This document shows, in pieces, positions 1 to 12,500 of a stretch of DNA of 64,000 nt. Origin of the DNA: Enoplolaimus lenunculus (taxonomy: Eukaryota; Nematoda; Enoplea; Enoplida; Thoracostomopsidae); NCBI GenBank assembly GCA_030248215.1, contig JASANG010003177.1, positions 1 to 64,000 on the forward strand. Reading direction: 5' to 3'. A program made the translations under genes and the position numbers. How positions within the stretch are numbered: position 1 is the stretch's first letter; every line of letters begins with the position of its first letter. The notes under the pieces were generated by a model. The model did no database searches and was not told the DNA's origin. It was given only the letters and a program-made list of their open reading frames with translations.

Positions 1-816
1 TGCGGACGTATCCGAGATGATACTCTCACGGGTGTTCATGGCCGTGGATCTGCCTATTAAGCTACTTGTCCAGAGGATGATGGTCCCCCGGCGTGATATC
101 GGTTTTTAAAATCCCAAAATTCCGATATCGCTTTACGCCTTAACTCCTATGGAACACCTCCAATATGTTGTCGATTAGTACCAACAACAATTGAGTTTTT
201 ATCCGTGTCTGCTAGTAGGAATTGCTAGTTTTGTGCTATCTCTCTTGAATAAATTCCAATGTCTGAGAATTCGAGGAGCGATCAGGTATTCTGAGTTGAA
301 CTTTTGGGGTCGTTGTATTCTTTGTAGGATTTGACGGGCGATCCTGCAAAATTTTAGACATATGGTCATAGACCTTTTAACGGAAAGGCGGATCGATCCT
401 GGCCTTTGACTTTAGCAAAAATATTGCTGATTCGAACCAGCAACAATGCAGTACTTTGAACTTCCTAGGATATCGCCCAAATGCCAATCCAGATACTTGA
501 TCTACAACGACCCCAAAAGTTCAACTCAGAAGACCCGATCGCTCTTGAATCCAGACATTGGAATTTATTCAAGAGAGATAGCACAAAACTAGCAATTCCT
601 ACTAGCAGACACGGATAAAAACTCAATTGTTGTTGGTACGAATCGACAACATATCAAGGTGTTCCATAGGAGCTTAGGCGTAAAGCGATATCGGAATTTT
701 GGGATTCTCAAAACCCGATATCACGCCGGGGGACCATCATCCTCTGGACAAGTAGCTTAATAGGCAGATCCACGGCCACGAACACCCGTGAGAGTATCAT
801 CTCGGATACGTCCGCA
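1..816. repeat. large imperfect palindrome (about 315-bp arms)
   Basis: Bases 1-317 are the near-perfect reverse complement of about 503-816; for example TGCGGACGTATCCGAGATGA at 1-20 pairs with the end of the right arm at 797-816. The loop of about 185 bp is unpaired apart from a short GGGCGAT match. The left arm touches the window edge, so the element may extend further left. No ORF is credible inside. It abuts a divergent TTAA-type MITE copy (817-1033) at the place where other copies have a 20-bp palindrome, so it may be part of that element. Confidence 0.9.
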
Positions 817-1033
817 GGGATACTCGTTGATCGTACCCGTAACAATAATGTACGAGCAATACACACACTAAAATCTCCACAAGACGTGAGAACCTACTCG
901 GGCTCGAGCGTCAAGCTCCTATAGCTCAGTGGTCATCGTAAACGCCTCCCACCCGTGAGACTGGGATTCGAATCTTACCTTGAAATTACATCTCATGTGA
1001 AATTGCAAATATATTTATGTGAGAAAGGGTTAA
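817..1033 (+). mobile_element. divergent copy of TTAA-flanked MITE with tRNA-like core
   Basis: This matches the family seen at 9810-10080, 35280-35518, 35816-36086 and 54946-55217. It shares the CACAAGACGTGAGA block, the GGCTCGAGCGTCAAGCTCCT block, a pol III A-box-like TAGCTCAGTGG and a B-box-like ATTCGAATC. It ends in the family terminus ATGTGAGAAAGGGTTAA, with TTAA at 1030-1033. The tRNA-like part includes CGCCTCCCAC, resembling the anticodon arm of tRNA-Gly(CCC). Its sequence is the most diverged of the five copies. Confidence 0.7.
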
Positions 1034-1591
1034 ACTTTAATAACAACAAATTCAAACAAATTAATAACATAAAAAAAGCAATAAAATATTAATAAAACAA
1101 GGATTGCTCAGTGTTTACGCACCATATAATAACTGCACTTGCAAATGCGTGATATAACCCTAAGGTAAATTTACTAATCTGTTATTGTGAACGCGAATAG
1201 ATTTGTAAGTTATCAGATCTTAGTAGACGTATATATTTATCTAAGCAGGAGGGCGGAAGGTAAGCTCGGTCTAAAAAGAGTCCGATGTTGGAAGACAAAA
1301 ACAACTTTAAAAACCTTTCAATCTCCAAAACCGAGGTTTTTTAACAAGTTTCAGTACAACATCAAGTGCCTCTCTTCTTGCTCAATTCACCCGACAAAAT
1401 TGTCCATTCGGTGGCCATGCAATAGTAGCTTTGACCCTATCAGCATTTACGCTATACAGTACTAAACGGACCAAGTTTTAAGAGCCTGAAGATTGCTTTT
1501 TGGAGAAAGCGCGAGCAACTCTAGGTACACCTTTGTTTAGAATTAACTTTAAGCTAAGCAGTACCATATAGAGCACTTCACGAAAATTTTG

Positions 1592-1650
1592 CAGCGAATG
1601 CGGTGGGGCTCGAACCCACGACGTACGGATAACCATGGCTGTTGATATTT
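1592..1650 (-). mobile_element. tRNA-derived SINE fragment (B-box region)
   Basis: The minus strand carries GTCGTGGGTTCGAGCCCCAC, a near-perfect tRNA T-arm / pol III B box. No matching acceptor stem or convincing A box is visible, so this is not an intact tRNA gene. It lies 3' of the GALNT stop codon. Confidence 0.45.
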
Positions 1651-1891
1651 TATAACAGCGAGTAATTTGACTGCTTCAGTAATTCAATCGCAACACTTTT
1701 TTCACCTGGCTAAAAATCTGGCTGAACAGATGCTTGTGTTTATTATTTTTAGTATAGAATTTAGCAAAAATTGCAAAAATTTTCGTTGCAACCCGAATTT
1801 TTATTAAGTTTGAAGCTAAATTTGGTTATCAAAAAATTTTTATTCCACAGTTTTACTTCTGTTCTCAGTCGCTATTCTCGTGTAGTTAATT

Positions 1892-2473
1892 TTATTGTCG
1901 CTGATTGAGTTGCATTGGTTGTTGTCGGAGTTGTGGTTGTTGTTGTTGTGGTGGTGGTTGTTGTGGTGGCAGTTGTTGCTGTTGTAGTTGCTGTGGTGGT
2001 AATTGTCGTTGTTGTAGTTGTTGCGGCTGTGGCTGAAGTGGTATTTGTTGCTGTTGCGGTGGTAACTGTCGCTGTTGTTGTAGTTGTTTTTGTTGTTGTT
2101 GTTGTTGTTGTTCTTGTCGTTGTTGTTGTTGTGGCGGTGGTTGTTGTTGTGGTCGCAGAATTGGTGCTTGGTTTCGCTGTTGTTGATTTAGTTGTGGATG
2201 TTGTCGCCCTTGTATTTGCCCATTTTGTTGAAATTGTATTTGTTGCGGTTGATTATTGTTGCTCGCAGGATTTTCGGGTGGAATCTCAGGTTCGTTGACA
2301 ACAGCAGCTGGTGGTTGTGGCGGCAGCAATCCGTGCTCACGGGCGCGATCAGGATAATAGAATTCAATTTCCCATTGTTGCGCAATGTTGGCCGTATTGC
2401 ACGGTCTACCCTCGATGTACTTTCTCACCACTTCAAGGCACATATCGGTGTTGTGATGCCTGATTTGGCCGTA
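1892..2473 (-). CDS. GALNT exon 13: lectin repeat gamma plus Gln-rich tail
   Basis: Residues 614-806. [15 protein letters not shown] and [11 protein letters not shown] complete the third lectin repeat. The remaining 150 or so residues are Gln and Pro, with almost no hydrophobic content after residue 690. Acceptor GGTTTTATAG, phase 0. The stop codon overlaps an AATAAA, so the 3' UTR may be very short or the real polyadenylation signal lies further left. Confidence 0.9.
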   Translation of the reverse strand, partial: YGQIRHHNTDMCLEVVRKYIEGRPCNTANIAQQWEIEFYYPDRAREHGLLPPQPPAAVVNEPEIPPENPASNNNQPQQIQFQQNGQIQGRQHPQLNQQQRNQAPILRPQQQPPPQQQQRQEQQQQQQQKQLQQQRQLPPQQQQIPLQPQPQQLQQRQLPPQQLQQQQLPPQQPPPQQQQPQLRQQPMQLNQRQ

Positions 2474-5400
2474 CTATAAAACCACAACAAATAAATAAAT
2501 ACTCAAGCTGCGCATTGCTATTCAGCTGCAAGAAACATTTACGCGTAAAGAAGGCTTTACTCAAAGTTTCTTTCTATTTAGTGAACAAAATGTAATACTA
2601 AAATCTCGTCAACATCGCCGAGCGCTGCGAAATATCAAACAAGTTCGATGCGTGAATTTATCCAAGATTCTCGAATTTATTCAAATGTCTGAAACAATTC
2701 AACAATTGTTCAGCAACACAGTTTCTGGTCGGCCAATTAACATACAGGAACAATAAATTCAAGCGACTTGCAACAGCGTTTACACGTTCGAATTAACTTT
2801 AACAGCATGAATTCCAGTGAATAGTTTACAGCTGTAAGAACTTCAAACCTGTTTTGTGACCAAACTTGCACATATAAATTACTCGTGCAAGTTTTTCCTG
2901 CAGAAACTGGCATATGTGAATCAGGCTTAATAATCTTAACTAGACTATAATCGCAATGCAGTGGTTTTCAACAATGTTCTGCTGCTTTGGTGAATAAAAA
3001 ACAGAACATTGTTAGTTTTGGAATACTTAGACATAACGAGCCAGCGTAAAAATAGTTAAGTCTAACTATCTATGGTGGCTTAACTCATTAATTTGGGAGG
3101 GTACTTGTTTACGTCCCCCCAAAAAAGTATACGCCACGCTGGAACAAAATACTCTTGTTTAGGCTTAGGACTATAGTTAAAATTAGGCTTAGCTTAATGC
3201 TTGGGCTTATGTTTAAGCTTAGACTAAAGGAATGACGTGAACGATGATAGAAAACCGTGTCTTCCATTTAATCAACGTTGAAATGATGATTGGGGTGTTA
3301 AATTCATTACTTTATGGTTTTAGAGTTCACTTACATTGAAATTTGAATGTATTTGAATCGTTCGGCACTGCGTGAATGACACATAGTGCCAGTCTTATCA
3401 TACATGTAAGCATGTGAGACATGCTTGTCCTAGTGTATATGCAATAAATGCAATGCACATTGTGTAGTATGCTCGCCGGGAGCCTACGCTCGACACATAT
3501 AGTCGACGAAAAATGCAGTTGGACGGGCGGGCTACGTGGCGCAGTGGTAGAGTGTTCGCTTAAGGATCCGTAGGCTGAGAGTTCGATCCCCGCTCTAGAC
3601 CGCTTTTCCAGCTGCTTAGTAAAAAGGTCTGATGTCCCGGTTCCTACCTAGACTGACAATACACTTCTTTTATGTATGAGGGATCTTAATAATAATGAAA
3701 ATAAACAAGATAACTACGTTAAAATTTTTGACCTAAAATTTTAGATATAAGCCAAACATAAATTTATTACTCCTGATCGGCGAACTTTCGCGTGTTGCGA
3801 AAATTTGATTGCGTGTGCGTGTAATAATTGTTAAACATAGGTCATTATTATTGCACATACACGGTTTGCAATTTGTTGCTCATAGTATGCTCTATGCGGA
3901 AAAAGTTAAATCCTTGTCTTGATTCTGTTTCACTAAACATACACATACATTCTCGTCATAAATAAACTTTTGATTTCCTTGTTGCTTGTGACAAGTATGT
4001 ATCGATACATTCCCGTGTGAACGCAGGTCCAAACATTTATCATCGTTAAGGATTTCGCCTAAGTTACTGTATCCCCATTCCTGAAATGATTTGAATCTAA
4101 AGTTAACACACAAATACACATGTAGCTCCAAAAAATTTCTTACGTTTAAGAAATATAATTAGCAAGGTGCAGTTCTTGTAAAGTATTTCTATTTATTAAC
4201 ACTTTGAAATGAAGTCTGAAAACCATTGCATAAAGGAAAGAAATGAACGTTTTGCGTAGGTATTTTTAGAAAAATTGCCTTAAATATCATAAAAATTCCA
4301 TTGTCGCTGAAAATATTATGCCCTGTAACAAGGCATTCCTGCGGCCAATTAGTAACAATACTGTGTTTAACTCAACCCAACGAAACCCACTGTGCCAAGA
4401 GTACGACCGAAGTTTTGGCCGTTTTGAAGCATTATTCACAGACACGCTTGCTATAGACGTCACCAAAGGTCAGTTTTTGTATAATTTACTTTCAACTCAG
4501 CATACAAAAAATATACTGTAATGAAGTCATCTTTATAAGCCCCAAAACTAAATCAACAACCATTAGCGGTAGTATATTGGAACAGTTATTATTGACCACC
4601 CCCTGGCCAAGTATTTCGAAGATACTACACAAGGACTGCAGCCGTGAAATATTTATATTCATGCAACATTTTACTGATTATGGAAGCTGACAGAAACTCA
4701 GAAACTTGCTATGTTTCAAGAAGTCATGCGCTTTATTATATATAATTGAAATATACCTATTTATGTTTGTTTTGGTCAGATCTATCCAAATTTACTATAA
4801 TAAAAAATAATCATTTCAGGGGGACGAAACTGTTTGTTGAACTCGCGATGATCCTATATTTGGCCCTAACTGCCAAACTACTTGTTTCTACAGTTAATTT
4901 CTACATACCTGTGGTCCACCTTGTCCGTGACACGGATACACTTCGGCCGGAACACCAGTTTTCTTCCCGTGTCCAGTATCATCTATGCAAAGTCTCTTCT
5001 CGAACAACATGCTCTTTATCTAAAATGCAAAAAATAAATTTTAACCTAAAAATATTAAATTCCGAATATTTAACCTCTCTACTCAGGAATGTCATGGGGT
5101 AACAAATTTCAACCCCACCCCAGCCAGCAGGAAATTTTCATCGGGATTCTCATCGGAGATGTCCGCCGGGAATTCGCACGTGGACCCTCGCCGACCCGCC
5201 AATTTTCGAGCGTACTGGTAGACACACCCATAGGTTAAGCCCAAATCATTTAGTTTGTATCTTTGCTGGAAACGGTGTTTGAATTATAATTTGAAGACAT
5301 TTGGAACCGTTGTAGAAGCTGTCTAAACGGCGAGACATTCAATCAAAATTTGAAGAAAGTTTCTTGAAGTCGCGTGTGTGATGACCATATTCCCTAAAAA

Positions 5401-6467
5401 CAGTCAGCCAACCGGAACTTCTACTTGCTACACACAGCTTTCTTGTGGAATCTCGGTTGATAATGAATGATGGAAACTCTATATATAATTTACATTATAG
5501 TGAAGTAAGACATGCGTATACAAGATGCGCAGCGACTCATGGTAATAAACTCAGCTCATCATCGTAAACAATCAGGGTTGCGATACACCTTAGATGACAT
5601 CCGGCGCCGTCCGTCACCGTACGGGTGACGACCGGTGACGGACGACGCCGTACGAGTGAAGGGCGGTGATGAACGGCGCCGTACGGGTGACGTGCGGTGA
5701 CGGACGGCGTCGTACGGGTGACGCACAGTGACGGACGGCGCCGGACGTTACGGTGTCGGACGGCGCCGGACGAGTGAAGGGCGGTGATGAACGGCGCCGT
5801 ACGGGTGACGTGCGGTGACGGACGGCGTCGTACGGGTGACGCACAATGACGGACGGCGCCGGACGTCGAGTATAGCGCAACCCTTACCGAGATGTAAAAT
5901 AACCTTGTGAATAAAGTGTCATAACATTCTCATACCATTAAAGTATACGTATTGAAGGTTTTTAGTTTTTAACCCAATGGCGAGCTGTGGATGCCCGTTA
6001 ATTATAAAATGATCTTCATCCCGCAACGCACCGCACCTGATGAAGCCCCATATGAGACTGTCCATCCCCATGACATCTCTTTCGATTGTGCAAATTCTAT
6101 GGTTAGGCTGATTTTAATACTTTTAGTGAACGTGTATTGGCTTGTGTATGCTTAGCAAATTCAGTTAATTATTCCAATTTGTGAAACAAATTGTAAGACA
6201 GCAATTACTTTGTGTGCAATACGTTTTGTCACCGTTAAGGGTCATAAAACCTTAGCATACTCGTATTGAACCGTTATCCAGAAAGGAACCGCAACATACA
6301 TGGCTCTGATACAAATATTAATTGAAATTAATGTGAACTTATTAGTAAAAAACAAGTTTTCGTCTTAGGTTTGAGCTAAGACTGCCTAGCCTGAAGAATC
6401 GAATATGAGCGCTTAATGAGAGAATCTTGCGTTCAAGCGTAAGCCTAAACCTAATAAATTTCACTTA

Positions 6468-6518
<51 letters not shown>

Positions 6519-9500
6519 TAATAATAGCATCCGAGAAATATAAATTTTATCACCTGCCCACGTCCAACCGCTTCGCTTGGAATGAATAATTCTGGATAAA
6601 CATTGTTGACAAACCATTTGAACGACTTACAACCGAGTTTATCACGTAGTTGTATTCGTTCACTTATGTCTCCAAAATCTTGCTGAAATCTATATTAGTA
6701 AAACTGGAACGCCCGGTATACGTGTTTTAAGACACCATTTCAGCATACAACAAATATTCACGTACTGTATTGACCCGAATAAGAGGGGGAGAGGTATATA
6801 AGAGGGGGTCCCCATTTTGAGTCCGAATCAATTGGAGTCCGCATCCCTAATAAGAGTCCGTAACCGGACAGTCCCTAAACCCTAATTAGAGTTAATAAAT
6901 GTCAACCCTAATTGTAGCGCATAAATGACTCCAGGACCAAATAACTTGAGTTCGAAACTTTAAAGCGTACTTAAATTTTAAAAGTACATTCCTAAGTATA
7001 ACCTTGTATTATCGCTCAGGCTATTGACACAAGACAAATAAACGCTTAATTCAACGGATAATTGCAGTACCGGATATATATCAGTAACAAGGGCGGCGGA
7101 CCGTGGGTTAAAAATAAATACACTCTGTAACCGAATAACAAGGGGGGTACCCTCTGCAGAGGCCGAATATATATCAGTCCCCCTTCTTGTCTTGCTTTAA
7201 GCATTTTCTACAACGCATGTTTCATGATGCTATTTATCTACAAAAAATCAGGAAAAAAATGGAATTTTTATCAGGGAAAACAGGGAAAATTGTTCTCAAA
7301 ATTCTGCGGACATCCTGTTAATAGAAAATCGTGGTCTATATCCCTGTTTATTTACGAAGAAGGGCGTAGCCAGAGGGGAGCAAAATAAATTTTTGAAAAC
7401 TCCAATTGATTTAGATACTAGCCATGAAACCAATACACTTGCGGTTGCCTTTTCAAAACTGAAATCCTGGCTACCATGGATCCGACAATTTTGCACCCGA
7501 CAGCGTCACAAGCCTAAGTTCAAGCGAAACATAATCGTAATCCTTTATTCTAGCCCTAAGCGTATAGTGATGAGCGACACATTTTTGGGCAGGCATGGTT
7601 TTGGACACATTGTCATTCGACGAGTTGTCAGGCGATGAACAGTCCAATACCGTTTTTCGTGGTCCTTGAAAAGTTGTCGACATTTTGTTGTCAATGATTT
7701 TGTATGAATATTTTTGTTACCAAGGGCCCTATCGAACCACAGACACCTAGACGGCAGCTTTACTGGCCATCGTTATGATTAGCATCTTTCCGAAAAAATA
7801 ATCTATTGGCTATTTGCAGTAACCAGGGCCAAAACTTCAGTTCAGCAGGGTATATCTCAAAACGTGTTTCTGAGACGTCTCGGATCCGGAAGACTAAGTC
7901 TTCCAAATTCGATCGAAACTGCTTAATTTGTTTTGTCTCTCCAAATTTCGAGAGAAATATATTTGGTAACTATTTCGCTTTTTGTATACTTGTTTACTAA
8001 CCCGTCTTCGAACTCGATTGTAATAGTTTTGCCGATACTCCTGATCAATCCAAACTTCAGCGAGTCGTGCGGTATTTTGAACGACAACGTGCTTTTTTGG
8101 AAATGGAATTGGCGTTTTCTTTCGAAATATGTGCCCAACGTGACTGCATGGAACCGCTAACAAGCGTCCACCGCACATCCATATCTGCAAATAACCGCTT
8201 GCTTTATATTTGCATTGTTCTTGTTCCTGTATCACAATGTCATAGCAGGTAAGAAAAATGACTCAGTTCGCTCGCAAGGTTTTTTAACTATTTGTAACGC
8301 CGCCGAACTTAATTCAATACAGTCGGCACGCCAGAGAACGCCTTCCTAAGTTCGTGGTTATCAAAGCAAACGTAAGCTCTAAATGCATCATATTTCTCTC
8401 GTATGTAGTAGCTCGGCGTTTGATTGATCAACTGCGGCGCAGCGCATGCACAAGTGCAAGCGTATTCGCACCAACCATTTTGTTAGGGGGTATTGCATCT
8501 TTGAATATGGTAGTTGAACAAATAAATTTTTGCGTTAATATTTTATCAAATTATTGCGGTTTTCATTGACAACCTATATAATGTTTTTGCCCGAAATACT
8601 AAATTGCACTAATCTTTGAGGCCTGGCGCCTGCTGTTCCCAACCAGTTTCAAAACCTCATATGCATAAATATCCAAGTAGAACTGTCGCATAAAATACTC
8701 TGATTATTTAGACCTATTCAAACGTTTGGCTCATGTAAAAGGGCAAGAGAGGAACTCTTTTTTTGCTGGACTGCAATATAGTAAGCTTAAGTTTTGGACC
8801 AATTTTTTGCATAAGATTAGGCTTACGTATAAGCTCGTTCTTACGCCTAAGTTTTGAGTTAAGCTTAGGCTTAGGAATATGCTTATACTACTGTTCCGGC
8901 CCTGTTCTATCCATTGTCCTAGAGGCTGAAATCGGATTTTTTTCAGGTCGGTCCTTTACACGGGTTTCATCACTGTCACCCTGTGTTCAAGTTTTCACTT
9001 TGCACTTACCTTAAGCGATATTTCAATATTTTCACCACCCCAAATTTCGAACGCCGGATCGTAACCGCCCAAATGCTCAAACCACGCTTTATCAATTGCG
9101 AATAGTCCTCCGGCCATTGTAGGAGTTCTAAAACAAACTTCTATTCCCAACTAAAAGTTTATGCCTATTCACTGCCCCTCTTAGTGAACGTAAACAGAAA
9201 AGTTTTTGAGTATTGTCAAAATTTATATACAGTTATAAACCTTTCAAAAATCCCAATAGGCCCGTAGCCATTTCACCTCGATAAGGGGGGCTAAACGTTT
9301 TTCAGGAGTCGCATGCAAAGTTTTTCAATGATTTTTACAAGCAATGTTGAAAATTTCACAAGTTCGCTCAATCTCATACGCGAACGTAACCGCATTGTAA
9401 GCTTGCTCCTTTTAACTTAAAAATAGCCTGCAAACTTTGCGTTCGAAGCGTCAAATACCACCCTCTAAATGAGGGGGTAAAGGAAAAAATGCAACGCGAT

Positions 9501-12500
9501 CCGGTGCTTTTCGTTCTATGCATTCTTCGGTCAGTTACACATTCTTTGTTAAGAGTCATCATCGACTGTTGATAGTACCAATTAATTCATGATCTACATA
9601 AAACAACAGTATGCAACGGGCAACGTTTTGGGCAGAAAACAGTGTATCCAGAGCGCGTTGAGCTGTCAGCAACCCTCGATTTCTAGGTGTGATCAAGTTT
9701 TACGACTCATTTAGTTTTGGACTATAAAAAGGCAGGTAAATGGACTAGATGCCCCGCATATACGGCTTAAAAGAAAATATACGCCTTAATGGAATTTTAA
9801 GTTTTGAGTTTAACCCCTTCTCACATTGAGTTGCCTATAGGCAACTCAGCGCAGTGTATATACGTTAAATAATATATATCGCACCGTGTTTAACAATTGC
9901 AACACGAATACATAGTACGAAACCACAACAAGACGTGAGAGCCCCCTCGGGCTCGAGCGTCAAGCTCCTATAGCTGAGTGGTGATGGCATACGCCTCCCA
10001 CTCCAGTCACTGGAGTTCGAATCCTAGCATAAAAGTAGGTCTCAGGGGAAATAGAAAATATTCATGTGAGAAAGGGCTAAGCTTACAGTCACCCCCTGTT
10101 AACTGGTGTGGTTTTGAAGAGCAAGAATGTAACGCGTGCTGGTACTTTTTGCGACATGCAAACATAAGTTGCATACTGTTGTATAAAGACCATATGTCAA
10201 TTATTTTGGTACATGGGAAAATTTTTTGGTGCTGTTTATCTGTTTAAATTTTAATTGTTTTAGAAGAATTTCAATTTCAGAAATATAGATTTTAAGGTGG
10301 GCATTTACACTCGCCCCACCTCCCGTATTGGTGTTACTTTGATAGAAGGCAACAATTGTTAACCCACATTACTGTTCATTGTTTTTCTAAGCCATAGTTT
10401 AGGCTAAGGCTTAAGCTCAGGCAACACCTAAGCCTTACTCTAACCCACAGCATAAACCTAATTTAATAATTCGGTCACAATGTGTTAACCGAAGGAATTT
10501 TTCATGGAAATATTAAATCAATTTTTATTTGTTTCCTAAATTTTATATTTTGTAAAACCTACTCCAGAGGATCAGTATACGATCGCTGTTTCGCTCGAAG
10601 ACGAGGTGTTGGCACAAACCAGCTGTAGATTAAATCCCATCCGAAACCGCCAACTTGTAAGTCACGAGCCTAAACGGCAACAGAATTTAGGTTCAAATAT
10701 ATATAACTGCAATGGTCAATGTTTTAGACAGGATCTTAACAGCGATATATGTATATTTCTGAGTATGCGCCTAAGCCTATACCTAAGTTTAAGCAAATAA
10801 TGGTCTAAAGCTTACGCTTACTGTATGTAGCATCGCAAAAAAACGTTCCGCCCCTAATCATCACATGATCCACTGCAATGTAAGCTGAAGCTGTTAAACA
10901 TTTTCCCAGGAATCAGCAGAGCCCAGGTGTAGCCTATCAACCTTGAAGGAGACATCTTTTCTCAACAGCGCAGAATTTACGAACAAGCGTAGCGAGCAAG
11001 AAACATTTTTTGACGTCTGAATTCTAAACGATGGCAAAAGTAATGTTGCTTTTTTGTTGTTTCAGGATGTTCCGGAGTATTGTCTGTGCTCCTTGTAATG
11101 TGTACGCCCATTGATCCTTGGCCTCTCTAAACGAATCGTTAATCTTAAGGCGTCCAAAATACGACTCACATCGCGGTCCTTCTGTTAAAACACAACGATA
11201 TCCTTGAATTTCCTGCCGCGCACAACCCCTGCCCTCGAGTTTGTAATAGAATACACAGGCCCGTAGCCACCTCAGTTTGGTTAAACGGGATTAAATGGCC
11301 CGTAGCCAGCTCAGTTTGCTTAAACGGGATTAAATGGCACGTAGCCAGCTCAGTTTGCTTAAACGGTATTAAATGGCACGTAGCCAGCTCAGTTTGCTTG
11401 GGCGGGATTAAATGGCACGTAGCCAGCTCAGTTGGCTTGGGCGGGATTAAATGGCCCGTAGCCAGCTCAGTTTGCTTAAACGGGATTAAATGGCACGTAG
11501 CCAGCTCAGTTTGCTTGGGCGGGATTAAATGGCACGTAGCCAGCTCAGTTTGCTTGGGCGGGATTAAATGGCACGTAGCCAGCTCAGTTTGCTTGGGCGG
11601 GATTAAATGGCACGTAGCCAGCTCAGTTTGCTTAAACGGGATTAAATGGCACGTAGCCAGCTCAGTTTGCTTGGGCGGGATTAAATGGCACGTAGCCAGC
11701 TCAGTTTGCTTGGGCGGGATTAAATGGCACGTAGCCAGCTCAGTTTGCTTGGGCGGGATTAAATGGCCCGTATCCAGCTCAGTTTGCTTGGGCGGGATTA
11801 AATGGCCCGTAGCCAGCTGAGTTTGCTTAAACGGGATTAAATGGCACGTAGCCAGCTCAGTTTGCTTAAACGGGATTAAATGGCACGTATCCAGCTCAGT
11901 TTGCTTAAACGGGATTAAATGGCACGTATCCAGCTCAGTTTGCTTAAACGGGATTAAATGGCACGTATCCAGCTCAGTTTGCTTAAACGGGATTAAATGG
12001 CACGCATCCAGCTCAGTTTGCTTAAACGGGATTAAATGGCACGTAGCCAGCTCAGTTTGCTTGGGCGGGATTAAATGGCACGTAGCCAGCTCAGTTTGCT
12101 TAAACGGGATTAAATGGCACGTAGCCAGCTCAGTTTGCTTGGGCGGGATTAAATGGCACGTAGCCAGCTCAGTTTGCTTGGGCGGGATTAAATGGCACGT
12201 AGCCAGCTCAGTTTGCTTGGGCGGGATTAAATGGCCCGTAGCCAGCTCAGTTTGCTTGGGCGGGATTAAATGGCCCGTAGCCAGCTGAGTTTGCTTAAAC
12301 GGGATTAAATGGCACGTAGCCAGCTCAGTTTGCTTAAACGGGATTAAATGGCACGTATCCAGCTCAGTTTGCTTAAACGGGATTAAATGGCACGTATCCA
12401 GCTCAGTTTGCTTAAACGGGATTAAATGGCACGTATCCAGCTCAGTTTGCTTAAACGGGATTAAATGGCACGTAGCCAGCTCAGTTTGCTTAAACGGGAT

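Noticed and set aside
1915-2298. Plus-strand Val-rich frame of 127 codons
   Set aside because: It is the antisense of the Gln-rich GALNT tail (GTT/GTG against CAA/CAG) and has no independent support.
3530-3605. Functional tRNA gene
   Set aside because: A and B boxes are present but the acceptor stems do not pair and a SINE body and tail follow.
5614-5880. Arg/Pro/Ser-rich minus-strand frame
   Set aside because: Lies wholly within the GC-rich foldback MITE.
9970-10040. Functional tRNA-Gly gene in the TTAA MITE
   Set aside because: Anticodon arm and boxes resemble tRNA-Gly(CCC), but the acceptor stem is not closed and the unit is always inside the MITE.
11398-12288. Repeated [13 protein letters not shown] frames
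   Set aside because: They are the 39-bp minisatellite read in its open frame; frames break wherever TTAAAC variants occur.
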